The notes below the pieces were generated by a model. That model had not been told where the DNA came from. It searched no databases and was given only the letters and a program-made list of their open reading frames with translations. The position numbers were made by a program, and so were the translations under genes. Shown one piece after another: positions 26,615 through 34,995 of a DNA stretch of 38,283 nucleotides (the first letter of the stretch is position 1; each line of letters starts with the position of its first letter). This DNA comes from Vicinamibacteraceae bacterium (GTDB taxonomy: Bacteria; Acidobacteriota; Vicinamibacteria; Marinacidobacterales; Marinacidobacteraceae). The stretch spans positions 408 to 38,690 of the forward strand of contig JAAXGQ010000113.1 in the NCBI GenBank assembly GCA_012271265.1. The letters run 5' to 3'.

Positions 26615-26917
26615 ATGGCCCGCACCCGCATTGGACTGCTGCGCCTGACCCTGGCGTTGCCGGGCGCGCGCTCCAGGAAGGACCGGCGCCGCGTTGTGCG
26701 CTCCCTCACCGACCGTTTGCGCGCGCGGTGCCTTGTGGCCGTTGCCGAGACCGGCGATCCGGAGCGGCTTCGCGAGGCCGAGGTATCGGTGGTCAGCGTG
26801 GCGCTCGGCGCTCCGACGGTCCGTGCCCGGCTCGAGGCGGCCCGGGACATCGCCGTCCGCGCCTTCCCCTCGGAGATCGTGGACTGGGAGATCGAGTGGG
26901 CCGAGACGGGCCACTAG
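26615..26917 (+). CDS. ylxP: YlxP-family protein (DUF503)
   Basis: 100 aa small protein of the DUF503 family, commonly placed between infB and rbfA. A role in ribosome assembly has been suggested from this context only. Seen: the start MARTRIGLLRLTLALPGARS, the SRKDRRRVVRSLTDRLRAR helix, a central VAVAETGDPERLREAEVSVV strand-turn and a C-terminal IVDWEIEW, all typical. The ATG at 26615 gives the family length; an upstream GTG at 26555 would overlap infB. It begins 19 nt after the infB stop. Confidence 0.9.
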   Translation: MARTRIGLLRLTLALPGARSRKDRRRVVRSLTDRLRARCLVAVAETGDPERLREAEVSVVSVALGAPTVRARLEAARDIAVRAFPSEIVDWEIEWAETGH

Positions 26918-26951
26918 CACCAGCGACCAGGAGCGCAGACCGGAGACCCTC

Positions 26952-27362
26952 ATGCGGGCGCCAGGAAGGCGGGAGCGGCTTGCCGAGGCCATTCGTCAGG
27001 AAGTGGCGGGGATCCTCCGTTTCCACCTGGCGGATCCCCGGATCGCCCGGGCCACCGTCACCCGGGTGGCCGTTTCCGGGGACCTGGGCGTGGCCCGAGT
27101 CTACGTCTCCGTGCTCGGCGGGCCGAAGGAGCAGAAGGAGACCCTCACCGCGCTCCGGGGAGCGCGCGGCCGGGTGCGGGCCCTGCTCGGTCGTCGCCTC
27201 CGGGCCCGCGTGACGCCGGAAGTGCGCTTCGTCTTCGATCCCTCCGTGGAGTTCTCCATCCGCCTGGAACAGATTCTGGAGCGGGAGCGGGCGCGTCGCC
27301 CCGCTGCGGGAGAGGCTTCGTCCCCGGGCAAGGCTTCCGCGGACGAGGAGTCGGACGGCTGA
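26952..27362 (+). CDS. rbfA: 30S ribosome-binding factor RbfA
   Basis: Cold-shock 30S maturation factor; 136 aa. Seen: a KH-like type II fold with GRRERLAEAIRQEVAGILRF, LADPRIARATVTRVAVSGDL, ARVYVSVLG, and the C-terminal VTPEVRFVFDPSVEFSIRL followed by the EQILERE helix, then a short Glu/Ser/Gly tail. The ATG at 26952 is preceded by CGGAGA about 8 nt upstream. Its TGA stop (27360-27362) overlaps the in-frame CTG at 27359 that I propose as the truB start. Confidence 0.94.
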   Translation: MRAPGRRERLAEAIRQEVAGILRFHLADPRIARATVTRVAVSGDLGVARVYVSVLGGPKEQKETLTALRGARGRVRALLGRRLRARVTPEVRFVFDPSVEFSIRLEQILERERARRPAAGEASSPGKASADEESDG

Positions 27363-28282
27363 CCTCGGGGATCCTCCTCGTCGACAAGGACGGGGGAATG
27401 ACTTCCTACGATGTGATCCGCCTGGTGCGCCGCCGGCTGGGCGGGATCCGGGCCGGGCACGCCGGGACGCTGGATCCGTTCGCCACCGGGCTCCTGCCGG
27501 TTCTTGTCGGGCGGGCGACGCGGCTCGCGCGATTCGTCGCCTCGGGACGGAAGCGTTACCGCGCTTCCGTGCGTTTTGGCTGGGCGACCGACACCGACGA
27601 CCGCACCGGACGACCGATCGGAGACAGGTTGCACCCCGCGCCGGACCGTGCCAGTCTTTCTGCCGTCCTTCCCGCATTCACCGGCGAAATCGAACAGCGG
27701 CCCCCGGCGTTCTCGGCGAAACGAATCGCGGGGCAGCGCGCCTACCGGCTGGCCCGGCAGGGGAAGCCGGTGGCGGCGGCGCCGGTCCGCGTGCACATCC
27801 ACGCGCTCGATCTCGAGAACCTGGAAGAGGACACGGCCCGCATCACCTGCGAGGTGGGGCCGGGGACCTACATCCGCGCCCTGGCCCGCGATCTCGGCGA
27901 GCGGCTCGGAGGGGCGGCGCATCTCAGCGCGCTGCGACGGACGGCGGTGGGACCGTTCGCGGTCGACGAAGCGACGCCACCGGGCGAGCTGCCCGACCGT
28001 GAGAGCGTTCTCGCGCGTCTCCTTCCGCCCCTCGAGGCGCTTCGGGCCATGCCCCGGCTCCCGGTTCCGGAAGCGGCGGCCCGGGCGCTGGGACATGGGC
28101 GCCCGGCGCTCCCTCAAATGTGGCGCGATGCGGGCGGGCCCGCCCTGCCGAACCCCAATTCCCCAGGCGAGCTGCGGGCGGCGGTGGCCCGTTCGGGCCG
28201 GACCGGGTCGGAGCTCGTGGCGGTGGTCCGTCCGCAGGCGGGAGGGTTTCAGCCGGTTCTCGTCTGGCGCGCATCGGGTTGA
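27359..28282 (+). CDS. truB: tRNA pseudouridine-55 synthase (probable CTG start)
   Basis: Makes pseudouridine 55 in the T-loop of tRNAs. Seen: the universally conserved N-terminal block ILLVDKDGGMTSYDV, then the catalytic loop HAGTLDPFATGLLPV with the active Asp, GWATDTDD, QRPPAFSAKRIAGQRAY (family motif), VGPGTYIRALARDLG, HLSALRRTAVGPF, and a short C-terminal PUA-like part. The first ATG (27398) lies inside the conserved block and would remove ILLVDKDGG. The only plausible start in frame upstream is CTG 27359, which overlaps the rbfA stop as CTGA, just like the common ATGA arrangement. Product 307 aa with that start, 294 aa without. The enzyme call is firm; the start codon is inferred. Confidence 0.92.
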   Translation: MTSGILLVDKDGGMTSYDVIRLVRRRLGGIRAGHAGTLDPFATGLLPVLVGRATRLARFVASGRKRYRASVRFGWATDTDDRTGRPIGDRLHPAPDRASLSAVLPAFTGEIEQRPPAFSAKRIAGQRAYRLARQGKPVAAAPVRVHIHALDLENLEEDTARITCEVGPGTYIRALARDLGERLGGAAHLSALRRTAVGPFAVDEATPPGELPDRESVLARLLPPLEALRAMPRLPVPEAAARALGHGRPALPQMWRDAGGPALPNPNSPGELRAAVARSGRTGSELVAVVRPQAGGFQPVLVWRASG

Positions 28283-28472
28283 CCCCGGACCCCCCGGTGC
28301 GTGGTAGTCTCCCGACCGAACAGCAAGCCGACCACGATATTGGAGTTGCGGCGAACCGCTCGGCGTGGATTTTCTGGTTGAACGGGCGGTGGCGGTCCAT
28401 TCGCAAGAACGGCAGGCATCGAAGCAGCCATCCTGAAGAGTGCCGGAGGCCCGGCCTGAAGGGGAGTCGCAC

Positions 28473-28742
28473 TTGGCATTGACGAAGGCAGAACGACAGG
28501 CGGTCGTCGAGAGATTCCGCCGCCACCCGACGGACGCCGGGTCGCCGGAAGTCCAGGTCGCCCTGCTCACCGCCCGCATCATGGGACTCACGGACCACTT
28601 CGGCGACCATCGACACGATCACGCCTCGCGCCGGGGGCTGCTTCGGATGGTGAGCCGCCGCCGCCGCCTGCTGCGCTACCTCCAGCGGGAGGACGTCGGT
28701 CGGTACCGCCAGTTGATTACGGCGCTGGGTCTGAGGAAGTAA
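28473..28742 (+). CDS. rpsO: 30S ribosomal protein S15
   Basis: Primary 16S-rRNA-binding protein of the small-subunit platform; 89 aa, exactly the family length. Seen: [15 protein letters not shown], the diagnostic [27 protein letters not shown] and [12 protein letters not shown] near the C-terminus. The start is TTG at 28473, with GGGGAG about 7 nt upstream; a reading from an ATG-type codon at 28440 would add unrelated residues. The 190-nt gap after truB has a TGGTAGTCT extended -10-like sequence (28302-28310) and may hold an S15 autoregulatory leader, but I could not draw a specific fold. ribF, often between truB and rpsO, is missing. Confidence 0.96.
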   Translation: MALTKAERQAVVERFRRHPTDAGSPEVQVALLTARIMGLTDHFGDHRHDHASRRGLLRMVSRRRRLLRYLQREDVGRYRQLITALGLRK

Positions 28743-28750
28743 GACATCAA

Positions 28751-28835
28751 CCGCGGCGCGGGACGCGTTCCCCCGCGGGGCACCGGCCGCTTCAGGCCGG
28801 CATGGAACCGGAGCGGTGGAAGACGCGACCGCTCC
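28751..28835 (+). promoter_or_regulatory. Stacked hairpins between rpsO and pnp
   Basis: Three consecutive inverted repeats occupy this 118-nt gap. CCGCGG-type arms at 28751 and 28774 with GGGA/TCCC; CCGGCC (28783-28788) with GGCCGG (28795-28800), loop GCTTCA; and GGAGCGGT (28810-28817) with ACCGCTCC (28828-28835). In E. coli the pnp leader is a hairpin cut by RNase III and then used for PNPase self-control; that parallel is suggestive only. Confidence 0.45.
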
Positions 28836-28860
28836 ACACATCAAGGCAGGACAGCAGGGA

Positions 28861-31017
28861 ATGGAAACGGTCAGCATCCGGATTGGCGGTCGCGATCTCG
28901 TCATCGAGACGGGCCGCATGGCGAAGCAGGCGGCGGGTTCCGTCACCGTCCGCATGGGAGACACCGTGGTGCTCGCTGCGGTGGCGGCGGCGCGGCACGA
29001 GCGCCCCGACATCGACTTCCTTCCTCTCGCGGTGGACTACCGGGAGAGCTTCTATGCGGCGGGCCGCATCCCGGGCGGCTTCTTCAAGCGGGAGGGTCGT
29101 CCCAACGAGAAGGAGATTCTCACGTGTCGGCTGATCGACCGTCCGCTGCGCCCCCTGTTCCCGGCGGGGTGGCGGCGGGAGACCCAGGTCACCTGCCTGC
29201 TGATTTCCACGGACCGGGCCAACGATTCCGACGTCCTCGCGATCACCGGAGCCGCCACCGCGCTCGGGATTTCCGATCTCCCGTTCGATACCGGCATCGC
29301 TGCCGTGCGGGTGGGCTTGGTGGAAGGCGATTTCGTCCTCTTCCCCACAGTCTCGGACCTCGACAAATCGACCCTGAATCTGGTTGTGGCCGGCTCCAGG
29401 GATGCGATCGTGATGGTGGAGGCGGGCGCCGAGGATCTGCCTGAGGCCCGGATGGTCGAGGCCCTTGCCTTCGCCCACGAGGGGATTCGCGAGATCCTGA
29501 AGGTCCAGAGCGAGCTGGTAGCCCGCGTGGGCCGGCCGAAGCAGGCGGCGCCGGTTCGCGGCCCCTCCGCCGCTCTTCGCGACCAGGTCCGGGAGCAGTT
29601 CCGGGACCGCCTCCGGGCGGCCATGGAAACCCGGGGCAAGCGGGAGATGACGCTGGCCGTCAGCGAAGTGAAGGAGGCCATCGCGGCGAGCCTCCCGGAC
29701 GCGGATCGCGGGTTCACCGGCAGCCTGCTGAAAGCGCTGGAAGAGGATGTCCTCCGGCGATCCATCCTGGAAGACGGGCGGCGTCTCGACGGTCGGGCCT
29801 TCGACGAGATCCGGCCGCTGAGCTGCGAGGTCAGCGTGCTGCCCCGCGCGCACGGGTCCGCGCTGTTCACCCGGGGCGAGACCCAGGCGCTTGTCGCCAC
29901 AACGCTCGCGCCGCTGAGCGAGAGTCAGCGCCTCGACTGGGTCATGGGGTCAGGCGAGAAGCGCTTCATGCTGCACTACAACTTCCCCGCCTTTTCGGTC
30001 GGGGAGGCCCGGATGATGCGCGGCCCCGGGCGGCGGGAGATCGGGCACGGCGCCCTCGCCGAGCGCGCGCTGCTCCCCGCGGTTCCACCGGACAGCGAGT
30101 TCAACTACGCGATCCGGGTGGTATCCGACACCCTGGAGTCCAACGGCTCCAGTTCGATGGCGGCAGTGACCGGCGGATGCCTCTCTCTCATGGACGCGGG
30201 CGTGCCGCTCAAGGCGCCGATCGCCGGGATCGCGATGGGGCTGGTCACGGAAGGTGACGAGTACCGCATCCTCACCGACATCGCCGGGGCCGAGGACCAC
30301 TTCGGCGACATGGACTTCAAGGTGGCCGGCACCGCGAACGGGATCACCGCCCTCCAGATGGACATGAAGGTTTCCGGGCTGGAGCAGCGCATCCTGGCCG
30401 AGGCGCTGGACCAGGCGCGGAAGGCGCGGATCGAGGTGCTGCGGGCCATGGCCCAGGCGTTGCCGGCGCCGCGGTCCGATACCTCCCAGTACGCCCCGGC
30501 CATCCTCACCATGAAGATCCCGGTGCGCAAGATCCGCGAGGTCATAGGGCCCGGCGGCAAGACGATCCGGTCCATCACCGATGACACGGGCGCGCGGGTG
30601 GATGTCTCCGACGATGGCACGGTCCAGATCGCCGGGCTCGACGGGAAGATCGCGCGAGAGGCAAAGCGCCGGATCGAGGACATCGCACACACCAAGCTTC
30701 CCGAGGTCGGCAAGGACTATCGAGGAATCGTCAAGACGATCGTGGACTTCGGAGCGTTCGTCGAGATCCTTCCCGGGACGGACGGCCTGCTCCACATTTC
30801 GGAAATCGCCGATCGTCACGTGAACAGCGTTCGCGACGAACTTCAGGAAGGCGACGAGATCGAGGTTCGGGTGATCGAGGTGGACGGCAACGGCCGGACC
30901 CGCCTCTCCTGCAAGGACATCATTCGCGAACGCGCCGGGCTGCCGCCGCTTCCGCCGCGGCCCCCCCGCCGCCGCCGCCGTCCGCGCCACCACGCCCCGC
31001 ACCGCCGCCGCCGCTGA
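28861..31017 (+). CDS. pnp: Polynucleotide phosphorylase
   Basis: Phosphorolytic 3'-5' exoribonuclease of mRNA decay; 718 aa from ATG 28861. Seen: a first RNase PH-like core (about 1-145, with [12 protein letters not shown]), an alpha-helical linker, the second catalytic core (about 300-470) with [11 protein letters not shown] and the acidic site [14 protein letters not shown], a KH domain with IGPGGKTI (about 562), and an S1 domain beginning [17 protein letters not shown] (about 617). The last 20 residues are a Pro/Arg/His tail ending [14 protein letters not shown] just before the ATG may be the ribosome site. It closes the translation cluster and is convergent with purC. Confidence 0.98.
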   Translation: METVSIRIGGRDLVIETGRMAKQAAGSVTVRMGDTVVLAAVAAARHERPDIDFLPLAVDYRESFYAAGRIPGGFFKREGRPNEKEILTCRLIDRPLRPLFPAGWRRETQVTCLLISTDRANDSDVLAITGAATALGISDLPFDTGIAAVRVGLVEGDFVLFPTVSDLDKSTLNLVVAGSRDAIVMVEAGAEDLPEARMVEALAFAHEGIREILKVQSELVARVGRPKQAAPVRGPSAALRDQVREQFRDRLRAAMETRGKREMTLAVSEVKEAIAASLPDADRGFTGSLLKALEEDVLRRSILEDGRRLDGRAFDEIRPLSCEVSVLPRAHGSALFTRGETQALVATTLAPLSESQRLDWVMGSGEKRFMLHYNFPAFSVGEARMMRGPGRREIGHGALAERALLPAVPPDSEFNYAIRVVSDTLESNGSSSMAAVTGGCLSLMDAGVPLKAPIAGIAMGLVTEGDEYRILTDIAGAEDHFGDMDFKVAGTANGITALQMDMKVSGLEQRILAEALDQARKARIEVLRAMAQALPAPRSDTSQYAPAILTMKIPVRKIREVIGPGGKTIRSITDDTGARVDVSDDGTVQIAGLDGKIAREAKRRIEDIAHTKLPEVGKDYRGIVKTIVDFGAFVEILPGTDGLLHISEIADRHVNSVRDELQEGDEIEVRVIEVDGNGRTRLSCKDIIRERAGLPPLPPRPPRRRRRPRHHAPHRRRR

Positions 31018-31111
31018 TCGCACGGGACCCGGACTCCTGCCGCCGGAAGAGCGAGCGGGCCGCGCGGCGGGGGGAGCGCTCGTTTCCTCACGGGCCAGAC
31101 CGGCCGGAGGC

Positions 31112-31133
31112 GGGCGCCTGGACTCAGGCGCCC
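31112..31133. terminator. Stem-loop between convergent pnp and purC
   Basis: GGGCGCCTG (31112-31120) pairs with CAGGCGCCC (31125-31133) across a GACT loop. It overlaps the purC stop codon and lies 95 nt past the pnp stop. No T tract follows on either strand, so it may be a processing or pausing structure rather than an intrinsic terminator. Confidence 0.4.
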
Positions 31134-32041
31134 GCGTCGGGTAGGGCGGCGCCCGTGATCTGGCGGTAGATGCTCCGGTAGCGCTCCGTGGTTCCCGCCA
31201 CGACCCGGCCCGGCAGGTCGGGCGGCGGCGGCTCCCTGTTCCAGTCGAGCGTGCTGAGGTAGTCCCGCACGTACTGCTTGTCGAAGCTGGCCTGGTTCCG
31301 TCCCGGGGCGTAGTCCTCGGCCGGCCAGAACCGCGAGGAGTCCGGGGTCAGCACCTCATCGATGAGATAGAGGGTTCCCTCGTCGTCCAGACCGAACTCG
31401 AACTTCGTGTCCGCGATGATGATGCCCCGCTCCGCGGCCCAGGCAACGCCCTCCGCGAAGATGCGCCGGGAGGCGTCATGGAGCCGCCTCGTCAACCCGG
31501 CGCCGATGGCGTTCGCCATGAACTCCTCGCTCACGTTCTCGTCATGGCCGGTCTCTGCCTTGGTGGCCGGCGTGAACAGCGGCTCCGGGAACCGCTCCGC
31601 CTTCTGCATCCCCGCCGGCAGGGAGATGCCGCAAACAGCGCCGTCGCGCTGGTATTCCCGCCAGCCCGAGCCGTAGAGATACCCCCGCATGACGCACTCG
31701 AAGGGGACCGGCTTCAGCCGCCGGACCAGCATCGAGCGTCCGGCGAGAGCGTCCCGGGCCGGAGCCAGAGCGGCCGGGTATTCGTCCACGCTGGCGCTGA
31801 CCAGGTGGTTCGGGATGATCGGCTCGGTGTGACCCAGCCAGAAGACGCTCAGGCCGTTCAGGACCCGGCCCTTGTCCGGAATCCCCTGCGGAAGGACGAC
31901 GTCGAAGGCGGACACCCGGTCGGTCGTCACCAGCAGCAGATGGCCGCCCACTTCGTAGATGTCCCGGACCTTGCCCCGCGAGCGCAGGGACACCCCGGCG
32001 CAGGCTTCGTGAACGGACGTACGGCGGATGACTTGGGACAT
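31124..32041 (-). CDS. purC: SAICAR synthase (phosphoribosylaminoimidazole-succinocarboxamide synthase)
   Basis: Purine-biosynthesis ligase joining CAIR and aspartate with ATP; 305 aa, of the longer bacterial/yeast-like form. Seen: SRGKVRDIYEVGGHLLLVTTDR at the N-terminus (glycine-rich ATP site), SAFDVVLPQGIPDKG, ECVMRGYLYGSGWREY, ETGHDENVS, IIADTKFEFGLDD, and LIDEVLTPDSSRFWP, all family signatures. The ATG at 32041 is preceded by TAGAAT with only 6 nt between, so the transcript may start at the initiator codon. No other purine gene is nearby. It lies downstream of the DUF4097 genes on the same strand after 50 nt. Confidence 0.97.
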   Translation of the reverse strand: MSQVIRRTSVHEACAGVSLRSRGKVRDIYEVGGHLLLVTTDRVSAFDVVLPQGIPDKGRVLNGLSVFWLGHTEPIIPNHLVSASVDEYPAALAPARDALAGRSMLVRRLKPVPFECVMRGYLYGSGWREYQRDGAVCGISLPAGMQKAERFPEPLFTPATKAETGHDENVSEEFMANAIGAGLTRRLHDASRRIFAEGVAWAAERGIIIADTKFEFGLDDEGTLYLIDEVLTPDSSRFWPAEDYAPGRNQASFDKQYVRDYLSTLDWNREPPPPDLPGRVVAGTTERYRSIYRQITGAALPDAGA

Positions 32042-32047
32042 GGGCGA

Positions 32048-32053
32048 ATTCTA
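32048..32053 (-). promoter_or_regulatory. Possible -10 element (TAGAAT) giving leaderless purC mRNA
   Basis: TAGAAT on the minus strand with 6 nt between it and the purC ATG. That spacing puts the expected transcription start on the A of ATG or within a base or two of it. No Shine-Dalgarno sequence is present, which agrees. Confidence 0.45.
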
Positions 32054-32091
32054 CGGGGCGGCGGGGCTGCCGGACCGAAGAAATCGGGACG

Positions 32092-33012
32092 TCAGGGCGC
32101 CCGCTGAAGGCGAATCCGGGCCCCGTCTTCGGCGTCGACCCGGATCCGGGCGCCCTGACCGCTCCCGACGGTCGCCGTCGCGGTCGGCCCGAGTTCCGTC
32201 CAGCCAAGCGCCTCCGATTCCTCGGCCGAGAGGCGCCGCCCGAACACGAACACCTCGGCGTCCGTCCCCTCGGCGAGCCGAAGCGAGACCCGTCCGTCCG
32301 CACTGCGAAGCCGCCAGTCCCCGTCGGTCACGCTGTTTCCCGGCAGGGTCTCGACCTCCACCGCGCCGTCGCCGGTCCACGCGGTCACCTCGACGAGGCG
32401 GCCGGTGAGCCGGATCGAACCCTCGCCGGTTTCCGCGTGGATCCGACCTTCGATGTCTTCGCCTTCGATCCGACCGGCTGCGGTGCGCAGGTGAATCGGA
32501 GCGGTGTCTTCGCTGTCGGGTGAACGGAGTCCTTCGGCGGTGATCCGTCCATCCATGGACACGGCCAGGACCGGCCCGGTGAGGCCGGCGAGAACGATCC
32601 GTCCCGCGCCGGTGCGGACCTCGAGTGTGGTGCCCGGCGGCACGCTGACATCGAGCGACAGCCGCAATTCCTCGGACGCGCGCCAGGCAAAGCCGCCCGT
32701 CCGGCGACCCCGGATCTCGACCGCCTCACCATCCTCCGCGGCCTCGACCACGACGGCATCGAGGAGAGAGCGGGCGGTCTCCGCCGACGGCGCCGCCGCG
32801 GTCCGCCGGATTTGCATCTCGATTCTGCTTCCGATCCGCTCGGTGATCCGCACCGACCCCTCGTCGAGGCGGATGTTCAGCCGCGGCAGCCCGGGCAGGC
32901 GGAGGTCCTCGGTGGCGGATTCCTCGTACCGTCCGGCGCAGCCGCCCCCGGTGAGAGCTGCCGCAAGAACGGCGGCGGCGACGAGCCGGGAAAGGCCTGC
33001 CGGAGGGCTCAC
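32092..33012 (-). CDS. Putative lipoprotein with DUF4097-type beta repeats
   Basis: 306 aa. Seen: a signal peptide (1-24, hydrophobic VAAAVLAAAL) followed by TGGGC, a weak lipobox with Cys25, so an outer or inner membrane lipoprotein is likely. The rest is a string of short beta strands with the alternation typical of DUF4097 beta-repeat proteins, for example LEVRTGAGRIVLAGLTGP and IHAETGEGSIRLTG. The GTG start overlaps the stop of the larger DUF4097 gene as GTGA, so the two are translationally coupled. The family has no established function; the neighbouring sigma/anti-sigma genes suggest envelope stress. I would not assign a ligand. Confidence 0.75.
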   Translation of the reverse strand: MSPPAGLSRLVAAAVLAAALTGGGCAGRYEESATEDLRLPGLPRLNIRLDEGSVRITERIGSRIEMQIRRTAAAPSAETARSLLDAVVVEAAEDGEAVEIRGRRTGGFAWRASEELRLSLDVSVPPGTTLEVRTGAGRIVLAGLTGPVLAVSMDGRITAEGLRSPDSEDTAPIHLRTAAGRIEGEDIEGRIHAETGEGSIRLTGRLVEVTAWTGDGAVEVETLPGNSVTDGDWRLRSADGRVSLRLAEGTDAEVFVFGRRLSAEESEALGWTELGPTATATVGSGQGARIRVDAEDGARIRLQRAP

Positions 33013-34781
33013 GGTTCGCCTTCCGGCTCTGCCCGGGGCGAGGGGTCGTCGGATTCGCGCGTCGGCATCTGCGTCGGCATTCTCTCGAGGGCGTGGATCA
33101 CGACGCGCCCCCGCCCGGCCGCGACCCGAATCGGGAACTCCCCGCTGCCGGAGACGGCCACCCGGATGGGTCCGCCCTCGCCCTCTTCCATCCGGAGTGG
33201 GAGGTGGCTCTCGAATTCGCCGCCCCGGTCCGCGCCCCGGAACGAGAAAGACGCGGAGTCAGGCAGGCCGAGCCGAACGTCTCCGCCGCGCGTGGACACG
33301 TCCACCTCCCCCCGGAGGTCTGCCGTGGCCAGATCGACCGGTCCTTCTCCCGTTTCGATGCGCAGCTCATCCAGGAAGTCCCGAATGGTGATCGACCCGC
33401 TGCCCGCTGCGAACTGCGCGGGGCCTCGAAGCGAGGCGGCGAGGAGCTCACCGCTCCCCCCTCGGATCGTGACCGGCCCGAGGACCCGTCGGACGACGAG
33501 GTCGGCATCCGGGGCGGTCAGGCGCACTTCGCCGCGAATGTCCTCGATCAGAACCGCTGCCGTCCGGGTGGTGATCTCGAGGTCGCCGCCGATCCGGTCC
33601 GCCGCGATCCGGCCGTGGTCGGAGCGGATCCGGACGTCTCCGGCAATGTCGGCGAGCGACACGGAGGCAACGCGGCCGTCGATCCGGACCGGCCCGCTGC
33701 TCCCTGTGACTTCGATCGGAGCTCCCGAGCCGGAAACGGTGACCGCGCCGCGCACCTCCCGGATCCAGACCGGCCCGTCTTCGGCCTCCACCCCGAGTGA
33801 GCCCTCGACGGCCTCCACCTCGACAGGACCTCGGGTCACGCGGATTTCCACGGGTCCCGCGATCTCCGCCGCCCGGACCGCTCCGTCCCGCGCCGAGAGA
33901 AACACCTCACCCCGGGCGCCGGAGGCTTCCACGGGTCCTCGGGATGCCCGCGCCCGGACCCGGGCAAAGGGGCCCCGGACACGCACGGGCCCCCGCTCGC
34001 TCCTGGCCTCGAGGCGCAGCCCGGGAGGCGCCTCCAGCGCGAGCTCACGCCCCGTGGCCAGGTCTGCCCCTCGGGCGGCGATCCCCACGACCGTGGACGC
34101 CCCGCCTTCCCCTGCGGTGCGGACGGTCAGACCGATCTGTCCGGCGGCCCGCGCCGCGTCCTCGCGGGTCGCCCCCCGCAGCCGGGTCGTCAGCCGAAGC
34201 GTCAGGTTGGCTCCCCGGGGTTCCTCAGCGGTGTCGTCCGAGGCTTCGCTCGGGGCTTCGTCGGGAGTCCCGGCGTCCTCTTCCTGCGCCGGCTCGCGCG
34301 CTTTGGCCGTGATGGCCCCCATGGGCAGCGACACCGTGAGTGACGGCGGCTCCCCTGGGGTGGCGGGAACGAAGATGGTGCGCTCGGAGACGAAGACGTG
34401 TTCCGGGAGCGGGACGGCGAACTCCTCGGTCCACCGGGCGATCTCGCCGAGCCGCCGGTCGAACTCCGTTCGCTCCATCACCCGGACGAAGATGCTGAGC
34501 GATGTCCCCACCAGGATGACCAGGAAGAGCACGACGAATTCCCACCACCGGAACGAGGTCCGCCCGGTGGTCAGGCGTCCGATCACCTTCGCGGCGCCCC
34601 ACCCGATGAGCAGCAGCGGCCACCAGGCGGCGGCTACGGGAAGCGCTTCGAGCAGCGTGAGGAGGACGCGCGGCCCCTCCAGATTGATCCACAGCAGCAA
34701 GGCGCCGAGGAGAACGAGCGCGATCCCGATCACGGAGGCGAAACCGCGCGAGCGGTCGCCGCGAGTCCGGCTTCTCTCCAT
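33009..34781 (-). CDS. Membrane-anchored DUF4097 beta-repeat protein with LiaI/LiaF-like N-terminus
   Basis: 590 aa. Seen: a two-helix LiaI/LiaF-like module (about 17-70: LVLLGALLLWINL then WWPLLLIGWG), a third membrane helix (about 80-98), then a long exported part. After an acidic low-complexity stretch (about 165-190) come some 20 short beta repeats (about 200-565) with recurring GPVRV, GPVEV, GDVRI and RGEV steps, suggesting a right-handed beta-solenoid. The C-terminus is hydrophilic. The ATG overlaps the stop of the 67-aa gene (TGATG). LiaF-type proteins restrain envelope-stress sensing in Firmicutes and share a similar N-terminus; carrying this to the present organism is inference. No enzyme motif is visible. 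Confidence 0.78.
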   Translation of the reverse strand: MERSRTRGDRSRGFASVIGIALVLLGALLLWINLEGPRVLLTLLEALPVAAAWWPLLLIGWGAAKVIGRLTTGRTSFRWWEFVVLFLVILVGTSLSIFVRVMERTEFDRRLGEIARWTEEFAVPLPEHVFVSERTIFVPATPGEPPSLTVSLPMGAITAKAREPAQEEDAGTPDEAPSEASDDTAEEPRGANLTLRLTTRLRGATREDAARAAGQIGLTVRTAGEGGASTVVGIAARGADLATGRELALEAPPGLRLEARSERGPVRVRGPFARVRARASRGPVEASGARGEVFLSARDGAVRAAEIAGPVEIRVTRGPVEVEAVEGSLGVEAEDGPVWIREVRGAVTVSGSGAPIEVTGSSGPVRIDGRVASVSLADIAGDVRIRSDHGRIAADRIGGDLEITTRTAAVLIEDIRGEVRLTAPDADLVVRRVLGPVTIRGGSGELLAASLRGPAQFAAGSGSITIRDFLDELRIETGEGPVDLATADLRGEVDVSTRGGDVRLGLPDSASFSFRGADRGGEFESHLPLRMEEGEGGPIRVAVSGSGEFPIRVAAGRGRVVIHALERMPTQMPTRESDDPSPRAEPEGEP

Positions 34782-34984
34782 CAGGACGGGGGGTCGGGCG
34801 GGGCATCACCGCTCTTCCGCCGGTTCAGCACGAGCCGCACGCCGATCGCGATGAGAATCAGGGGCCAGAACTCCCAGAGGTCCCCGACGTGGATGTAGCC
34901 GAGGTTGTGGGCGAGAAACAGCCCCCCGACCACGATGAGGGCGATCCCTCCCCACGAACTTCCCGAGCCGCTCCGGTTCGACAC
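34781..34984 (-). CDS. Small membrane protein with LiaI/LiaF-like two-helix module
   Basis: 67 aa. Seen: a short Ser/Gly-rich N-terminus and two closely spaced hydrophobic helices (about 12-28 and 36-54) in the pattern GGLFLAHNL ... FWPLILIAIGVRLV, then a charged tail. It is almost nothing but this module. The GTG start at 34984 is secure: AGGAGG lies 5 nt upstream. It begins 11 nt after the stop of the 183-aa gene and its own stop overlaps the next ATG. A similar module is found in both neighbours, so it may partner with them in the membrane. Function unknown. Confidence 0.75.
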   Translation of the reverse strand: MSNRSGSGSSWGGIALIVVGGLFLAHNLGYIHVGDLWEFWPLILIAIGVRLVLNRRKSGDAPPDPPS

Positions 34985-34995
34985 GCCTGCCTCCT

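Noticed and set aside
23668-26850. Minus-strand open frame of about 1060 codons
   Set aside because: It is antisense to infB, whose GTPase motifs are complete; no recognisable domain on this strand.
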